DNA of 64,000 nucleotides from Jaltomata sinuosa (GCA_003996215.1 QJPP01001848.1:124001-188000); one strand, 5' to 3'; positions 46,931 through 59,125 are shown, counted from the stretch's first letter. Program-made: numbers and translations. The notes: generated by a model not told the origin, from the letters alone.

Positions 46931-47952
46931 TAGGGCTGTCAATTTGAGCCGAAATGCATGTAATCCGCCCAACCCACCCAATGTTTTATGGGTTGGGTTC
47001 ATGGTAATCTTATATTGGGTCAACTTTCAACCCATTTCAACTTAACCCATTTAAAATAATTTTGAGTTGAGCCCAATTATATTCCCAATTCAACCCACTT
47101 CTTTAATACTTAATATTTTATTTAAGAAAACAAGCTCCTTCAAAATAAAAAATAATATTATTGTTGGGAGAAAACTTCACAACCCACCCCCACCTTATCC
47201 CACCCCACCCCACCCCACCCCCACCTTACCCTACCCACACCCTAATTTTTTAATTTTTTTTTCATACCCCACCTGCTCCATAATTTCTTTTAATTTTTTC
47301 TACCCCACCCCCACCCCCTACCTCAACTCCATTCACCCCTAATTTTTAATTTTTTTTGTACCCCACCAACCAAACCTATATCCACTACCCTATCCCTACC
47401 CCCGGCTTACCCCAACCCCCATATCAAATTGTTTTTAAAAAAAAACATTAGAAATTTTTATAAATATTTTCTACCCCACCCCCAATCAATAATATTTTCT
47501 ATAAGTTATTTCTTACTTATTTTCTTGTGTTCGGTACATAAGTAGAAAATAGGATTGAGGTGGGTAGAAACAAACTATTTTTTTTTTAAATTTTAAAAAA
47601 TATGTTGGTTGGGTGGGGATGAAATGGGGGTGGGGGTAGAGGTAGGGGTGGGGTGGTGTAAAAAGAATTTTCCTTATTAAAAAACAAAAAAAAAATTGGT
47701 GGGAAGGATGGTGGGGGTGGGTGGGGTGGGGTATAATAGTATAATATTATAAAAGTATGTTAGTATAATAATATTGCTTAGATTAAGCAGGCCAAATTGG
47801 GCGGGTCATGACCCAACCCAATTTTTAGCCCAATTTAACCCAACCCAATTTAACCCAAAGTAAATTTGGGTGGGTCATGACCCAACCTAATTATAATTCA
47901 GCCCATTTAAATCATTCTAATTTCAGCCCAACCCGCCCATTTGACATCCCTA
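46931..47952. mobile_element. hAT-like MITE, 1022 bp
   Basis: The left end TAGGGCTGTCAA and the right end (reverse complement TAGGGATGTCAA) form terminal inverted repeats. They are flanked by an 8-bp duplication, GCAGTGAG (46923-46930) and GCAGTGAA (47953-47960). TIR sequence and 8-bp TSD fit the hAT superfamily. The outer ~150 bases on each side are rich in AACCCA/GGGTTGGG words. The inside holds a C-rich block (47179-47335) and a G-rich block (47560-47735) that can pair. No transposase. The pol text of C reads on either side of it without loss. Confidence 0.88.
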
Positions 47953-49560
47953 GCAGTGAATATGGGTAGCTTGGCCTTCTTAGCGATAGAGGAGCGACCA
48001 TTAGCTTAGGACATCCAGTCCTTGGCTAACAGGTTGGTTAGACTTGATATTTCTGAGCCGGGCCATATTCTTACTTGTGTTGATGCTAGATCTTCATTGT
48101 TGGAGTAACTTCGGGCATAGCAGTATGATAATGCGAGGTTGAGAATCATTTGTGACAAGGTGTTGAGCGGGGAGTCTAAGAAGGCAGCCTTAGATTCAGA
48201 GGGTTTTATGAGGATCGAGGGTCGTATCTGCGTTCCTAGAGTTGGTAACTTTGTTAGATTAATCTTGTATGAGGCTCATTATGCTAGATATTCCATTCAT
48301 TAAGATGTATCATGACTTGAGGCAACACTACTGGTGGTGTAGGATGAATAGGGATATTTCATCTTTTGTGTCTAGGTTCTTGAACTGTCAGCAGGTGAAG
48401 TTCGAGGACCAAAGAATGGGTGGTTTGACTCAGAGGCTACCTATTCCAGAGTGAAAATAGGAGCGGATAGCTATGGACTTCGTAGTTATTTTGCCACATA
48501 CTTTGTGGAGATTTGATTCTATTTGGGTTATTGTGGATAGGTTGATGAAGTCTGCTCATTTTCTGTTTGTTCAGACTTCCTACAGTTCCGAGAGGTTGGT
48601 TTAGATCTATATTCGTGAGATTGTCCATTTGCATGGTATTCCAGTTTCTATTATTTCTAATCAGGGTACTCAGTTCACTTTGCATTTCTAGAGGTCTATT
48701 CAGAGAGAGTTGGGTACTAGAGTTGATCTTAGAACCGCCTTCCATCCGCAGACAGACGGTCAGTCAGAGCACACCATCCAGGTTTTGAAGTATATGTTGC
48801 GAGCCTCTGTTATTGATTTTGGGGGTCAGTGGGACCAGTGCTTAGCTTTGTACGAGTTTGCATATAATAATAGTTATCATTCCAGCATTCAGATGGCTCT
48901 GTTCGAGGATTTTTATGGTAGGTGATGCAAATCTCCTGTGGGTTAGTTTGATTCTTTCGAGGTTAGGTCGTGGGGTACTAACTTGCTTCAGGATTCTATG
49001 GATAGAGTTTGCGCCATTCAGGTTAGACTTTGCACTGCCAAGAGTAAGAAGAAGAGTTATGTTGATCGGAGAGTTTAAGATCTAGAGTTCATGGTTGGTG
49101 ACAGTGTGTTCCTTCGAGTGTCACCCATGAATGGCATGATGAGGTTTGGGAGGAAGGGTAAGCTCAGTCCTAGGTTCATTGGGCCATTTGAAATCCTTCG
49201 TCGCCTTGGGGAGGTTGCTTATGAGTTGGCCTTGCCTCCTGCTCTTTCCAGTGTTTACCCAATTTTTTATTTCTTTATGCTGTGTTGGTATATTCCGGAT
49301 GAGTCTCACGTGCTTCAGTGGGATTCAGTTAAGTTGGATGAGTCTTTATCTTTTGAGTAGGATCCTATTTCTATTTTGGACATGCAGGTTAGGAAGTTGA
49401 GGTCCAAGGAGATTTCGTCAGTTAAGGTTCAGTGGCGGCATCATCTTGTCGAGGAGGCTACTTAGGAGATTGATACCAATATGTAGACCTGCTATCCTTG
49501 CCCTTTTGAGTCTTCAGGTAGTATCTTTTCTCTAACTTTGGAGGACAAAAGTCCTTTTAG
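47953..49560 (+). pseudogene. pol pseudogene of C, part 2 (integrase and chromodomain-like tail)
   Basis: Resumes with MGSLAFLAIEERPLA. The integrase zinc finger keeps its cysteines (SRFLNCQQ has one; the first is altered). The catalytic triad is partly lost: AMDFVV is present, SNQGTQF has Asn for Asp, and QSEHTIQ is present. Then AYNNSYHSSIQMALFED and, from 49091, FLRVSPMNGMMRFGRKGKLS and GPFEILRRLGEVAYELALPP. A chromodomain-like tail follows (KEISSVKVQWRHHLVEEAT). The coding end reaches to within about 12 bases of the 3' LTR. Confidence 0.87.
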
Positions 49561-49570
49561 TAGTGGATGT

Positions 49571-52461
49571 TGTAATGAACCTCCAGGTCATTTTCCTGTG
49601 TTTCATGATTTTTCCATATTTAAAGCTTTCCCGCAGTGGCTACAGGTCATTTATGAATTGTGGGGGCTGACGGTTTGGTGCCCAGGCTATTTGTTAGGTC
49701 GTTATGGTCATTTCCCTATTTTAGAACTTGAACTTACAAATTTTTTGACTTTGGTTAACTTTCTTGGTAAGCATGCTCAGAATTGAATTCCGATAATTTT
49801 GTTGGCTTCGCAGTGGGGATTTTTGTCTAGTTGGACCCTTGGTCTAGGTCTTGGTACTTTTGGTTTGGTTTTGTGTTTTTTTCTGTGTTTTCAAGCCAGT
49901 TTGGCTTGTGGGGTTGACTTTCGTCAACATTTGGAGAAGATGGCCTCGGATAGAAATTTTGTCAGTGCTGTCAGCTCCAAAATATCAACTTTAGGCTAGA
50001 GGGACCTTTGGTTCGGGTCCCGAGCCTTTCAGACTTGTTTTTGGCCTTTGGGTTTCATTTAGGTAAAGGTTGTCCAATAGTTCGTTTTGGGCGTGGGGCC
50101 TACTTTTCATTAAATAGACCTCCGTTAGGATTTTTATCAATTTTGTTGAGTCCAAAATTCCATTTTTAGTTGAATAGCTCAGCATATTTTTGTTCGCGGG
50201 ACCCCAGATGCATTTATGGGGGTCCATCTGTTTTAAAATTTGCTAAAAACTTGGCTTCGCAGCAACTGGTTGCTGGTATGGCACCATGGTGGGTGCCTAG
50301 CCTCACTTGCGCTGTCATTCCTGTGCTGACCTGTACGCGCCTGCGTGGCTGCTTGGGGTGGAAATGCAGTGCGCCTGCGGCACTTTGGGCGCTATGGTCG
50401 GGCCACTCTTGCGGTGCCTGGGCGCTGTGGCGTGCCCGCACCTGCTCCTGGGAGCTAGCAGCATTTAAGTTGGCCACCCCTCTAATTTTCAATTCATTCC
50501 CCTCTCTTCACCAACTAAGTTTTCCTCCATAAGCTTGAGCTCCAATCTCCAAATTCAACTCCAGCTTTTCCCTAGGCATGCTGGTGGTTGTAATTCCAGC
50601 TCTTCCTAATTGGTATGTTTCCGCTCTTAAAAATCCTTATTTCCCCAGTTTTGTTTCTCTTGAACTAGAGGACTTCAGGGCTATTTTGGGCCTCGAAAAG
50701 AGCCCCGTTCGTGCTGAACTTTTGGGTATGGTTTCTTTAACCTGTTACAAACTTAATTTTGATTTTTATTTTTTGTTTCATTGTGCAGGCCCCGAGGGTC
50801 ATTTTCCAACCCGATTTTTGGCCTGAATTTTCATATAGCAATATGGGTGTCATTTTTCTCGTCTTGACACCTGGGTTAAGTGCTTGATAGCGTGGCAGCT
50901 TTCCGAGGCCATTCCAAAGGGAAAGGCACACAAGTGATGATTCGTGTTTGCAGTTCAACCACGAGGTAGGTTACGGTTTACGGTTTACTTTCCTAGATTG
51001 AGTTTAGTTAGATTTTATATTATATTTGTTACTAGAACGTTAGGTTGGACTCTAAGTAGAATTAGGCATAAATCATGTTACTTGTATTATTTTGGCCATT
51101 TCGGATCATAGATTAGAATTATTCATGTTATCCTTAGTCTAGGAGCCCATAGTATTGTTGTGCCTATCATAGAATCCTTGGTATACTTTTAGGAGGTTTT
51201 AGAGGTAGAGTGGTTGCTTTTAGTTGTTTTCATAGTTATTTTCCCATTCTTTCCTTTCTATTTTACCATTGTTTGTAATTGTGGGCCCGAGGCCATAACC
51301 TGGATTTGGGTGGAGTTTTCAGGTCACTTCTTTTGATTGGAGGGTATTTTTGCCTTGTTTGCCCTGTTGTGTGCTATATTCTCTGAAAGTGGAAATCTAC
51401 ATGCTCATTCTGCATTCTCATGCCATCGGTATAGAAAGGAATGATTCTCGAGGTTTTGGTTCTAAACTTTAGATTTACTATAGTTACTATGATTTTCGGA
51501 CCTCAAAGGAATTATTTTGGTTTTCGATTGGTTTTCGAAAGGAAAGAAAAGGAAAAATACTATTTTTATGATGTTCCGAGGGACGTTCCCAGACCTTTTC
51601 TCCATTTACTTTCTGTTGATGAGTCTGATGATCGATTCTAGGTGGCCTGATGTATTATTCTGGGTTTTACTTTCTATGCACATATTAATGAGTTCGAGGT
51701 TAAATTTTTGGCGCTCGATGCGACATTTTGGGTTTTTCTTTTATGCATTTATGCATCACATCATCATCCTTCATTGCATTGCATCATTTTAGAGCATACT
51801 TGGGTTATCTGTTGCATTGGTTTTACTTTGGTTGTTGCTTTCTTCTCTGTTAGCGGGTTAGCGTTGATTTCAAATTTTATAATTAGATTTAGGTGGATCC
51901 CTGTAGTTTGCTTACTTTCCTGTAACTTATATTATATATTATCTCTCTGCGCTCAGTCGACCTATGATGCTTACTGGTACCTGTTGTTTTGGTATTTTTT
52001 GGTACTCATACTACACTCTGCATCTTTTTCAAATGCAACACCTAGTATGAGCCACCCCCGTTGATCCTTCTATTGTTTGAGTCCTGTTGCAGTTCGGATC
52101 GCGGTGAGCTCCCGATGCCTTGGAGACTTTACATGCTTTCCATCTATCATATTTGTCTATATTTTGTATTTTGGATAGACAAATTCTGTTGTATAGCTAC
52201 TCCGTACATTAGATGCTCTTGTACCGATGACAGCAAGTCCGGGTTGGTTCTTTTGTATGTTTTGTCTACGTGGTTACTTTAGGTCCATTTTTTATATTTA
52301 GTACAGTTTGTATGTATATCTGCTATTGGCCCTATCTCCCTTATAGTTATATCTTTCGTTTTCTTTATAAACTGCTTTATTTACCTTCCGCGTGGTTTGG
52401 ATTGGCTTGCCTACTGAGGGGTTATGTAGGCGCCATCATGGCCCAGTTTTCGGTCATGACA
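49571..52461 (+). repeat. 3' LTR of C
   Basis: 2891 bp, TGTAATGAACC to GGTCATGACA, full length compared with the shortened 5' LTR. Its ORF-like stretches (for example 50170-50532, in a GC-rich block) have no conserved counterpart and are not called as genes. Confidence 0.92.
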
Positions 52462-52466
52462 GTGAC

Positions 52467-54046
52467 TCCAAAATATTTGTGGTCATCACATTAAACCTAT
52501 TCCCAGAAAAGTATTACCTGATCCACTTTTCAAATCCAACATCAAACTGAAGGTACTCGGCTGCTTCGAGGCATTTTTGCTTGAATTCCATAAAATGTTT
52601 GCTAAGCTCCATATAGCTAAATGCCTTTGTTGCATTGTAGTATACATACAAATGTTCTCCACAATGAAATTTTTTTCGGAGGTTTTCACCAAGATGCCTC
52701 ATGCAAAGTCCATAGTGAGCAAGCTTATAAACCTCAGAAAAGCCATTGGCTACGCTTTGTGACTATTAGAGATGATGCGCACATATGGTTCATCGACCAC
52801 TATAAACTGCAGCTTCTCGAAGAAGAAGGTCCAAGATGCATCACACTCCTTGTCCACCATACAATAAGAAATTGGTTAATTATGATTCTCTGTATTATGT
52901 GCACCAGAGGACAACAACACACCCCCGTACTTACCATACAAATATGTGCCATCAATGACAATTACCTTTTGCATGTGGGAACATTCCCTAATGCAAGCTC
53001 CATAAGAAAAGAAGTAATACATCTATCTCTCTTCTTCAATATAATGCCTAATGGTTCTTATGCTACCATGATTTAGTTCATGTACCATGTAAGAAAAAGC
53101 CAGCAAACAAGTATATCCGTGCTTCCGAGTCCTCGTAGCCACGATCTTGGATATTACACTTTCCTTCCAACACCTCCAGTAAGTTGCATTGTAATGGAGC
53201 TCCCTAAAAATAGTCCTCACTATTTTAGTTGAGGATGACAACTTGCTTTCAATATAATAATTCATTAAGAGTGAGGCAATGAGAGTCAATGAGGAAATTT
53301 TTATGCATGCTCGTGATGTTTTCAACACCACAAGTGTGATCACCTACGTACTTGTAGATGCAATACCTGTTCGAGCTCTCGTGGTTTGTGGACCGCAATA
53401 TCCATCCATAATTAGGACTACTACATTTGACCTTGTAGTATTTTGTACAACTCTTCATCGTATTAAAATAGAAGGACTTCTTCACCAAATCTAGACTCAA
53501 TAGATACTTCAACTGTGCCTTGTTGTCAAATGTTTGTCAAACAATAAAACCAGTTTTATCAGAGAAGGTGTGGTTGGGTGGTTGCTAAACACCACCACCA
53601 CCCTCTTCTTTGAAACTTGTAAAATCATTCATATACATTGGTTGATCATCAACTCCCTTATCTTTTAATGAATCATCATAGACTGGGGAGTACGGTGGAG
53701 GTGGGGGTGGTATGGCTGATGTCAAAGCTTCTTCTTGAGACCTCTCCTTAACATTTACCCTTAGAATAGGCCTAGTACTATCAAGGCCAATATAGAGCAT
53801 ATATATTGCCACCTGTCTATCATTCTTTAGGTAAGATGGATGTATTTTCCCCCTTCAATTCATCACATAACTAATGATAATGTCACTAGGATCACAATTT
53901 AACTCTCTGCACTCCATTACACTAGCAACCATGTCGTCATACGAACCATTACGATGAAGGGCAGTGGGGACTGTCACCTTGGAAAAAAACTTCCAATTCC
54001 AACATTTTGGATTCCTCCTCCCATTAACCAAATAAATTACCACCAA
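52467..54046 (-). pseudogene. MULE transposase pseudogene, N-terminal and catalytic part
   Basis: ATG at 54046 gives MVVIYLVNGRRNPKCWNW, a typical N-terminus of Solanaceae MULE transposases. A Pro-rich stretch follows (SAIPPPPPPYSPVYDD), then the MuDR zinc domain (NTMKSCTKYYKVKCSSPNYG, YKYVGDHTCGVEN). The MULE core comes next (YWRCWKESV, then VIVIDGTYLYGKYGGVLLSS with the first catalytic Asp). The second acidic site reads IISNSH, Asp to Asn. After MRHLGENLRKKFHCGEHLYV and ELSKHFMEFKQKC it reaches MTTNILES at element C. Stops at 53857-53855, 53587-53585 and others, with frame changes near 53300 and 52720. Transposases of this family cut and reinsert the element DNA in the nucleus. Confidence 0.9.
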
Positions 54047-54872
54047 CCATAATATACTCTGCTATTGACATACTAAACACACTGCTCGATGAATTAACTT
54101 TGCTAAGATCGATGAATGAAATAAAGGGTCGATGACTGTAAAAAAATATAAAAAATAAAGAGCAGGTCAAAATTGGGGCTTACCAATAACGACCTTACCT
54201 ACAGTAATGGAGCCTGACGTAGTGGAGTATTTTAGTAGCTGAAGGAGCTAGAATGTAGGTAAAGATTTTGATGAAAAGAAAAAGCTTTTACAACAATGGG
54301 GAAAATAAATTAGAGATCTATTGACGGAAATATTGAAAGATTGAGAGTAACAATGGCTTCCTTTGATGAGATTTGATGATGAAAGAGTGAAATTTGACAG
54401 GAAAAACTCACCTGATAGGGATGTTTTTCTGGCGAGAAAGAGCTGAAGGGAGGATGATCAGGAGCTTTGGTTATTTTTATCTTTTTAATAAAATAAATAA
54501 GATATTAAATGGTGATGATTAGGGGGGGACCTATTTGTATTATTTAAAACTTTGGTGCCTAGAATTGAGCGCATTAAGACTTCACATGATTTTGTCATAA
54601 AAAATGAGTATTTTTAGCAAAGGATTTAAAACTTGTCTCTAAATGACAAATAATGTTTGGAAAAGTGCCCTTTTTGCCAACTATCCATATGGTAGCTCAT
54701 CCCTTCTTCCACATCTCTCTAACCTCTTCGCCATTGTTTCCGAAAACAAACTATACAATTACAAATGCGCAGCCTTGGTAAATTTAGAAATACGGCAACT
54801 ATGATCTGTGAATTTTATGAGAGAATAGTTGGCAATGTATGAATGTGCCTATTGGTCAATGTAATGTAATTA
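54047..54872. other. 5' flank of the MULE transposase
   Basis: AT-rich, no gene seen. It would hold the leader, promoter and right terminus of the MULE. One candidate terminus is the minus-strand word GGCAAAAAGGGCACTTTTCC starting at 54678. I could not find a matching inverted copy on the far left, so the end is not established. Confidence 0.4.
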
Positions 54873-57800
54873 CTCCCCTGTTCACTTTTCCTTTATGAGA
54901 GTAAATTTCACTAATTTTTAGAGTTAAATTGAATTAGATTAATTTACTATTTAGATATTTGAAAATTATATAAAAAATACTACTATAAATTACAATTTTA
55001 TAATATTAATATATAATAACCCTTTCGGTCATTCCCGTATTTATGCTTCCTTTGTACTGTTAGAGCTTACCTGTAGTGGCCCCAAGTCATTTATGGCTTG
55101 CTAGGACCGGTGGTTCGGTGCACTGGTCGTTTGTTTGGTTGTTATGGTCGTTTCCCTATTTTAGAACTTAAACTTAGGTAATCATTAGATTTAGTCAACA
55201 TTCTTAGTAACCACACTCGAAATTGAATTCCAACAGTTCTGTTAGCTCCGAAGCTTGGATTTTGGTCTAGATGGACCCCTGGTCGGGGTCTGGGAGCTTT
55301 CAGTTTGGTTTTGTGTTGGTTTTTGTATTTTTTAGCCAGTTGAACTTGAAAGTTTGACTTTGGTCAACATTTGGAGAAGACGACCTCATATGGAATTTTT
55401 GACAGATCCTGTTAGCTCCAGAATATTGACTTTGCGCTAGAGGAACCTTTGGTTTGGGTCCCGAGGCTTTCAGACTCATTTTAGGCCTTGGTGTTCCATT
55501 TTGGAAAAGTTGGCCTAAAGTTGTTTTTGGGTGAAGGGCCCACTTTTCATTATATCAAATTCCGTTGGGATTTTCATTGATTCCTTTGAGTCTGGAATGT
55601 CATTTTTCGTCGAATAGCTTAACTCATTTGTGTTCGTGGGACCCTGGATGTGTTCCCGAGGGTCCATTGGAGTAAAATTCTAAGTTGGCATGGCTATATG
55701 CAGCTGGTTGTTTTCATGGCACCAGCAGGCCTATGGCCACGCATGGGCACGACCGCGTGCCAGCCGCCCCCTTTGCTTGGCCTTCATCTACACATTGCCT
55801 GGGCCACGTGCGCATGGCTGTGCATGCAGTGGCCGGCCTGCGTGTGCACTGAGCAGCGCCTGGCCTACCCATACGTCTCCGCCCGACTGTGTATGTATAG
55901 GCCGCCTATGCAGTGCCCTGCCGCGTGCACACAAGCAGCGCTGGTAGGCTTAAGTTGGCCATCTTCTTCTTTTTCAAGTCATTTTAAACCCAACTCGTTC
56001 CATCATTGCAGCCAGCTCCAAACTCCATTTTTCTTCACTCCTGCTCATCCAAATTCTTGGAGAAAAATTATCATTGCTTCGTGATCATTTTCCCAGCCTT
56101 AATTCGATAAGTTCCTTGTTAATTTCCCATTAAATTCCTTTGAATTTCCTCTTTGAATTCTCTTATTGGGTGGGCTATTTTAGCCCCAATTTATAGTCCT
56201 ATTCTTCTAATTCTTTGAGTATGCACCCTTGGGATTGTTATGATCATCGTGCACTCTTTTGTTTCTAGCTTCGAGTTGTGGGACCCACGAGCCTGCTGGT
56301 GACTCGAGTTTTGACCGGCTAAAATTGTAGCAATATGGGTATCATTAGTCTTATTTTAATATTTAGTTTATGTTTATAATAGTTTGATTTCATTTCGGAG
56401 CTTATCAAAGTGGTTTGGGCTTAGACATCATTGTCGTAGCAACTTTTCATCGGACCACAGGTAGGTTACGGTTTAACTCTTCTATATTTTGTATATATAT
56501 GCTATAATTGTACTAATTAGCATCCTTGGGTTGAGTTTATTAGCTTGGTACCCCAGACATTGTCCGCTTCTTAATTTTCATCTTATTTTCGCTTTGATGA
56601 TTGTAGTATTCATTGTAGTTGATAAGTAACCCTTGTGGTCCTGTGTGGCCTTGTATTTGACTCTGGACCATAGATGGTGGGTCATTTGGGAATGTTCGTG
56701 AGTCTCGAACATCAATATTTATTTATTGAACTGGTTATATATGTTGTAGAGCAATTGGAGCCTGTGTAGGGACGATAGGTTAATTGTGAGCCGTTGGACT
56801 ACTGTTTGTGATTGAGCATGCCATTATCATGCATATAAAATGATTTCTTTATGTTTTATTATGATTTTGGCTTTGAGCCTACTATTGATGTTTTTTCTAA
56901 ATCTTGCATGGCCCGAGGGCCCATTTTCAGTAAAAATAGTTATAAAATGTTTGGAATTGTTTTCATGGATCTTCTTGGGGTAAGAAAGAGTTAAGAGATA
57001 TTTATCACTATTTTCATACTTATACTAGACTCGGCTGGGCCGTAGTGCTACATTTGGTTTCCTATTGACTTGAGATGGTACTAGACTTGGACGGGCTGAG
57101 CATCAGATTTGTTTTACTACTATTTTTGACCCGGTTATGCCCGGGAACCCTTGATGGGGTTTTTGAAACTTGAATCACTGTTTTAGACCCGGATATGCTC
57201 CGGGCATGCATTTTCGAGACTTTCCCTACATATTTAGATCCAGACACACTATGAACTCCATGGACCTTGCCGATCTAGACCAAGGACTATATGCTGAGGG
57301 TGCCAGAAGAGGGGTATATGGTGTAGTTTAGGTATACATGCCATGTCCTTCCATAGATCCTACCTGCTGGGTCTATAGGCGCCAAAGGAGGTATATACAG
57401 AGTTACTGTTCCACCTGGTTTTCATTATTACATCATATCATTCATTTGTGTGAGGTTCCACCCTTGTTGTTTGCTAATTATACGCTCAGGTAGTATGGGA
57501 TGCCGGATGGTTTGTCTTCACTTGTATGCGTTCCTTGGGTGTATGGGAGCCTGTTGGGACTGTAGGTAGACTTATTGTTATTTTATCGTGATATTGATCC
57601 TTATCATGGTTATATTCGATGATTGGTAATTTGGAGTTGTATTACATACGTTTGGTTCTCTTTATGGTTATACTTGGGCTATCGGTTGATTATTCATGGC
57701 TTGAGAATGGTATTACTAGCATGAATTGGGTATTAGTCATGTTTTCAAGCATGATTATCGTTATTTCCATTCCTTCCTCTCTTTTTACTTGAGGTTATCG

Positions 57801-58611
57801 GTATACTGTCTTCTTCGTGAACTCTCTTTATATATGTTGTTATTGCAAGGACCCCAGGTGCGGTCTTTCTTTCCTTCACCTGTGTCTGTGAGATATATAT
57901 TTCTATTAGGCTAGCTAGTATGTTGTTTTCTTCTTGTATCCTTCTGTGCTAGGTTTCGTGTACCTATTCGTTATTTTTGTGACTACTTATTTCTTTTCTG
58001 CTATATTACTGCTCTTATATCTTATATGCACTCAATCTGCCTATGATGCCTACTGGGTACCCGTTGCTTAGCAATTGGTTCTCATACTACACTCTACATC
58101 TTTCTGGTGAAGATCCTAGTGTGGGCCATTACCGCTAATCCGTGGAGACTCGTGTGGGCTGACTTTTAGACTATCCGAGACAGAGGGTGAGCTCTTTATG
58201 ACCAGAACTTAGCTGTTATCTCATCCCTTATATCATGTACTCATTTGTTGTTCAGAGACATATGTATATATTCTTTTGGATCCTTTGTACTCTATTTATG
58301 TAGTCTCTGCTTTTATACTATGATACAAGGTTTTGGGTTTGGTTTAGCTTCCGCTTATGCATTTCTGTTGCTTATTTCTTTATCTTGTTCCCTTGCTTCC
58401 GCTTATTTACTGTTCTTCCACATGCTTGTTAGATAGTAGCCCATTACTAACTGTTCTGGTCTACGAGAATTGGTTCACCTACCGGGGAGTTGTAGGTGCC
58501 ATCATGACCGAGAAAATGGGTTGTGACATAATATGATGAAAAATACATTTTAAAAATATTGGTCAAAATCCATGAATTACAGTGAAATGTGACAAGTAAA
58601 AGTAAACTGAG
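54873..58611. mobile_element. Stowaway-like MITE interrupted by solo LTR D
   Basis: The left part (54873-55011) starts CTCCCCTGTTCACTTTTCC after TA. The right part (58534-58611) ends GACAAGTAAAAGTAAACTGAG before TA. The ends are a diverged inverted pair of the CTCCCTCCGTTCACTTTTACTTG kind typical of Stowaway MITEs, with the TA duplication at 54871-54872 and 58612-58613. Without D the MITE is about 217 bp. The text ATATTGGTCAAAATCCATGA inside the right half also fits this family, as I recall it. Confidence 0.72.
55012..58528 (+). repeat. Solo LTR D (Ty3/gypsy, 3.5 kb)
   Basis: Starts TATAATAACCCTTTCGGTCA (for TGTAATGACCC) and ends GGGTTGTGACA, flanked by TAATA on both sides (55007-55011 and 58529-58533). 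No internal region, so it is a solo LTR left by recombination between two LTRs. It shares its plan and many segments with the reversed LTR of E (59505-62879), for example the ends, the CATCCTTGGGTTGAGTTTAT stretch and the final TAGGTGCCATCATGACCGAG. ORF-like stretches such as 55650-56084 and 57726-57914 are not conserved genes. Confidence 0.88.
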
Positions 58612-58769
58612 TAAATAATTCATTACATTTTATGACTAATACATAGCTAATCAATTGTAAGGTTGTTATTTATAAGTATGAATTTGCTTATTCTATTTGT
58701 TTCACTTTGTTTGTGCATAATAAATCATCCTAAATTTGATGCATTTTATTCAGATTTTTTTTAAGCTCT

Positions 58770-58960
58770 TAGGGGTCATTTGGTAGAGTTTATTAAAAAA
58801 ATACGTGCATTAGCTTTGTGTATTACTAGCACCTTATTGGTACACTTTTTAAACCACTATTTGGTATTAAGGTGTGTATAAATAATACATAAAAAATCAT
58901 GATATGTTATAAAGTATTATTATTGTAGTGAATGTCTATCTTTATGTTTCTTTAGAAAAA
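58770..58960. mobile_element. Partial MITE-like sequence
   Basis: TTAGGGGTCATTTGGTAGAG at about 58768 followed by GTATTACTAGCACC and TTTTTAAACCACTATTTGGT resembles a common solanaceous MITE that starts GGGGTCGTTTGGTAGAG with a TTA/TAA duplication. The matching right end is not seen; it may lie beyond element E, outside the window. Confidence 0.4.
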
Positions 58961-59125
58961 TGTTAGGAACATTAACTTGGGTACCAAGTCAGTTTTCCCC
59001 TATAAAGAAAGAGGTTTTTGTTCATTGTAATTTATCTCTCAATCCCTCAATAGTCTCTCGAGAGAATAAGGTCTTCTCTCTCTCTCTACAATATTCTTCT
59101 TGTTATATTCTTATATTTCATAACA
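58961..59125 (+). repeat. Short copia/TRIM-like LTR
   Basis: TGTTAGGAACATTAACTTGG to TTTCATAACA, 165 bp, with TATAAAG at 59001-59007 and a CT-rich stretch at about 59074-59092. It is followed at once by CGTTATCAACACGAG, a primer-site-like sequence found after short Ty1/copia and TRIM LTRs. Only this one LTR and some leader are present; no second LTR or coding region is seen. Confidence 0.6.

Larger units (their letters stand above)
41065..52461 (+). mobile_element. Ty3/gypsy element C, inserted in the MULE transposase
   Basis: Begins TGTAATAACCCTCCAGGTCA at 41065 and ends GGTCATGACA at 52461, flanked by GTGAC on both sides (41060-41064 and 52462-52466). Contains two LTRs, a primer site, gag and pol on the plus strand and a nested hAT-like MITE. 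It is related to the array elements in gag, pol and terminal sequence, but its LTR bodies differ, so it is a sister family. Stops, a lost gag start, a mutated protease and RT active site and a mutated integrase residue make it inactive. Confidence 0.94.

Noticed and set aside
48437..48745. 102-codon minus-strand ORF in C
   Set aside because: Antisense shadow of the integrase domain of pol.
50170..50532. 120-codon GC-rich ORF in the 3' LTR of C
   Set aside because: Lies in a GC-rich LTR block, has a same-length antisense frame, and the 5' LTR lacks the region by deletion. No recognisable domain.
55650..56084. 144-codon Cys/Trp-rich ORF in solo LTR D
   Set aside because: Not maintained in the related LTR of E; composition follows a GC-rich patch. 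Considered as a small secreted protein but there is no credible signal peptide or Cys spacing.
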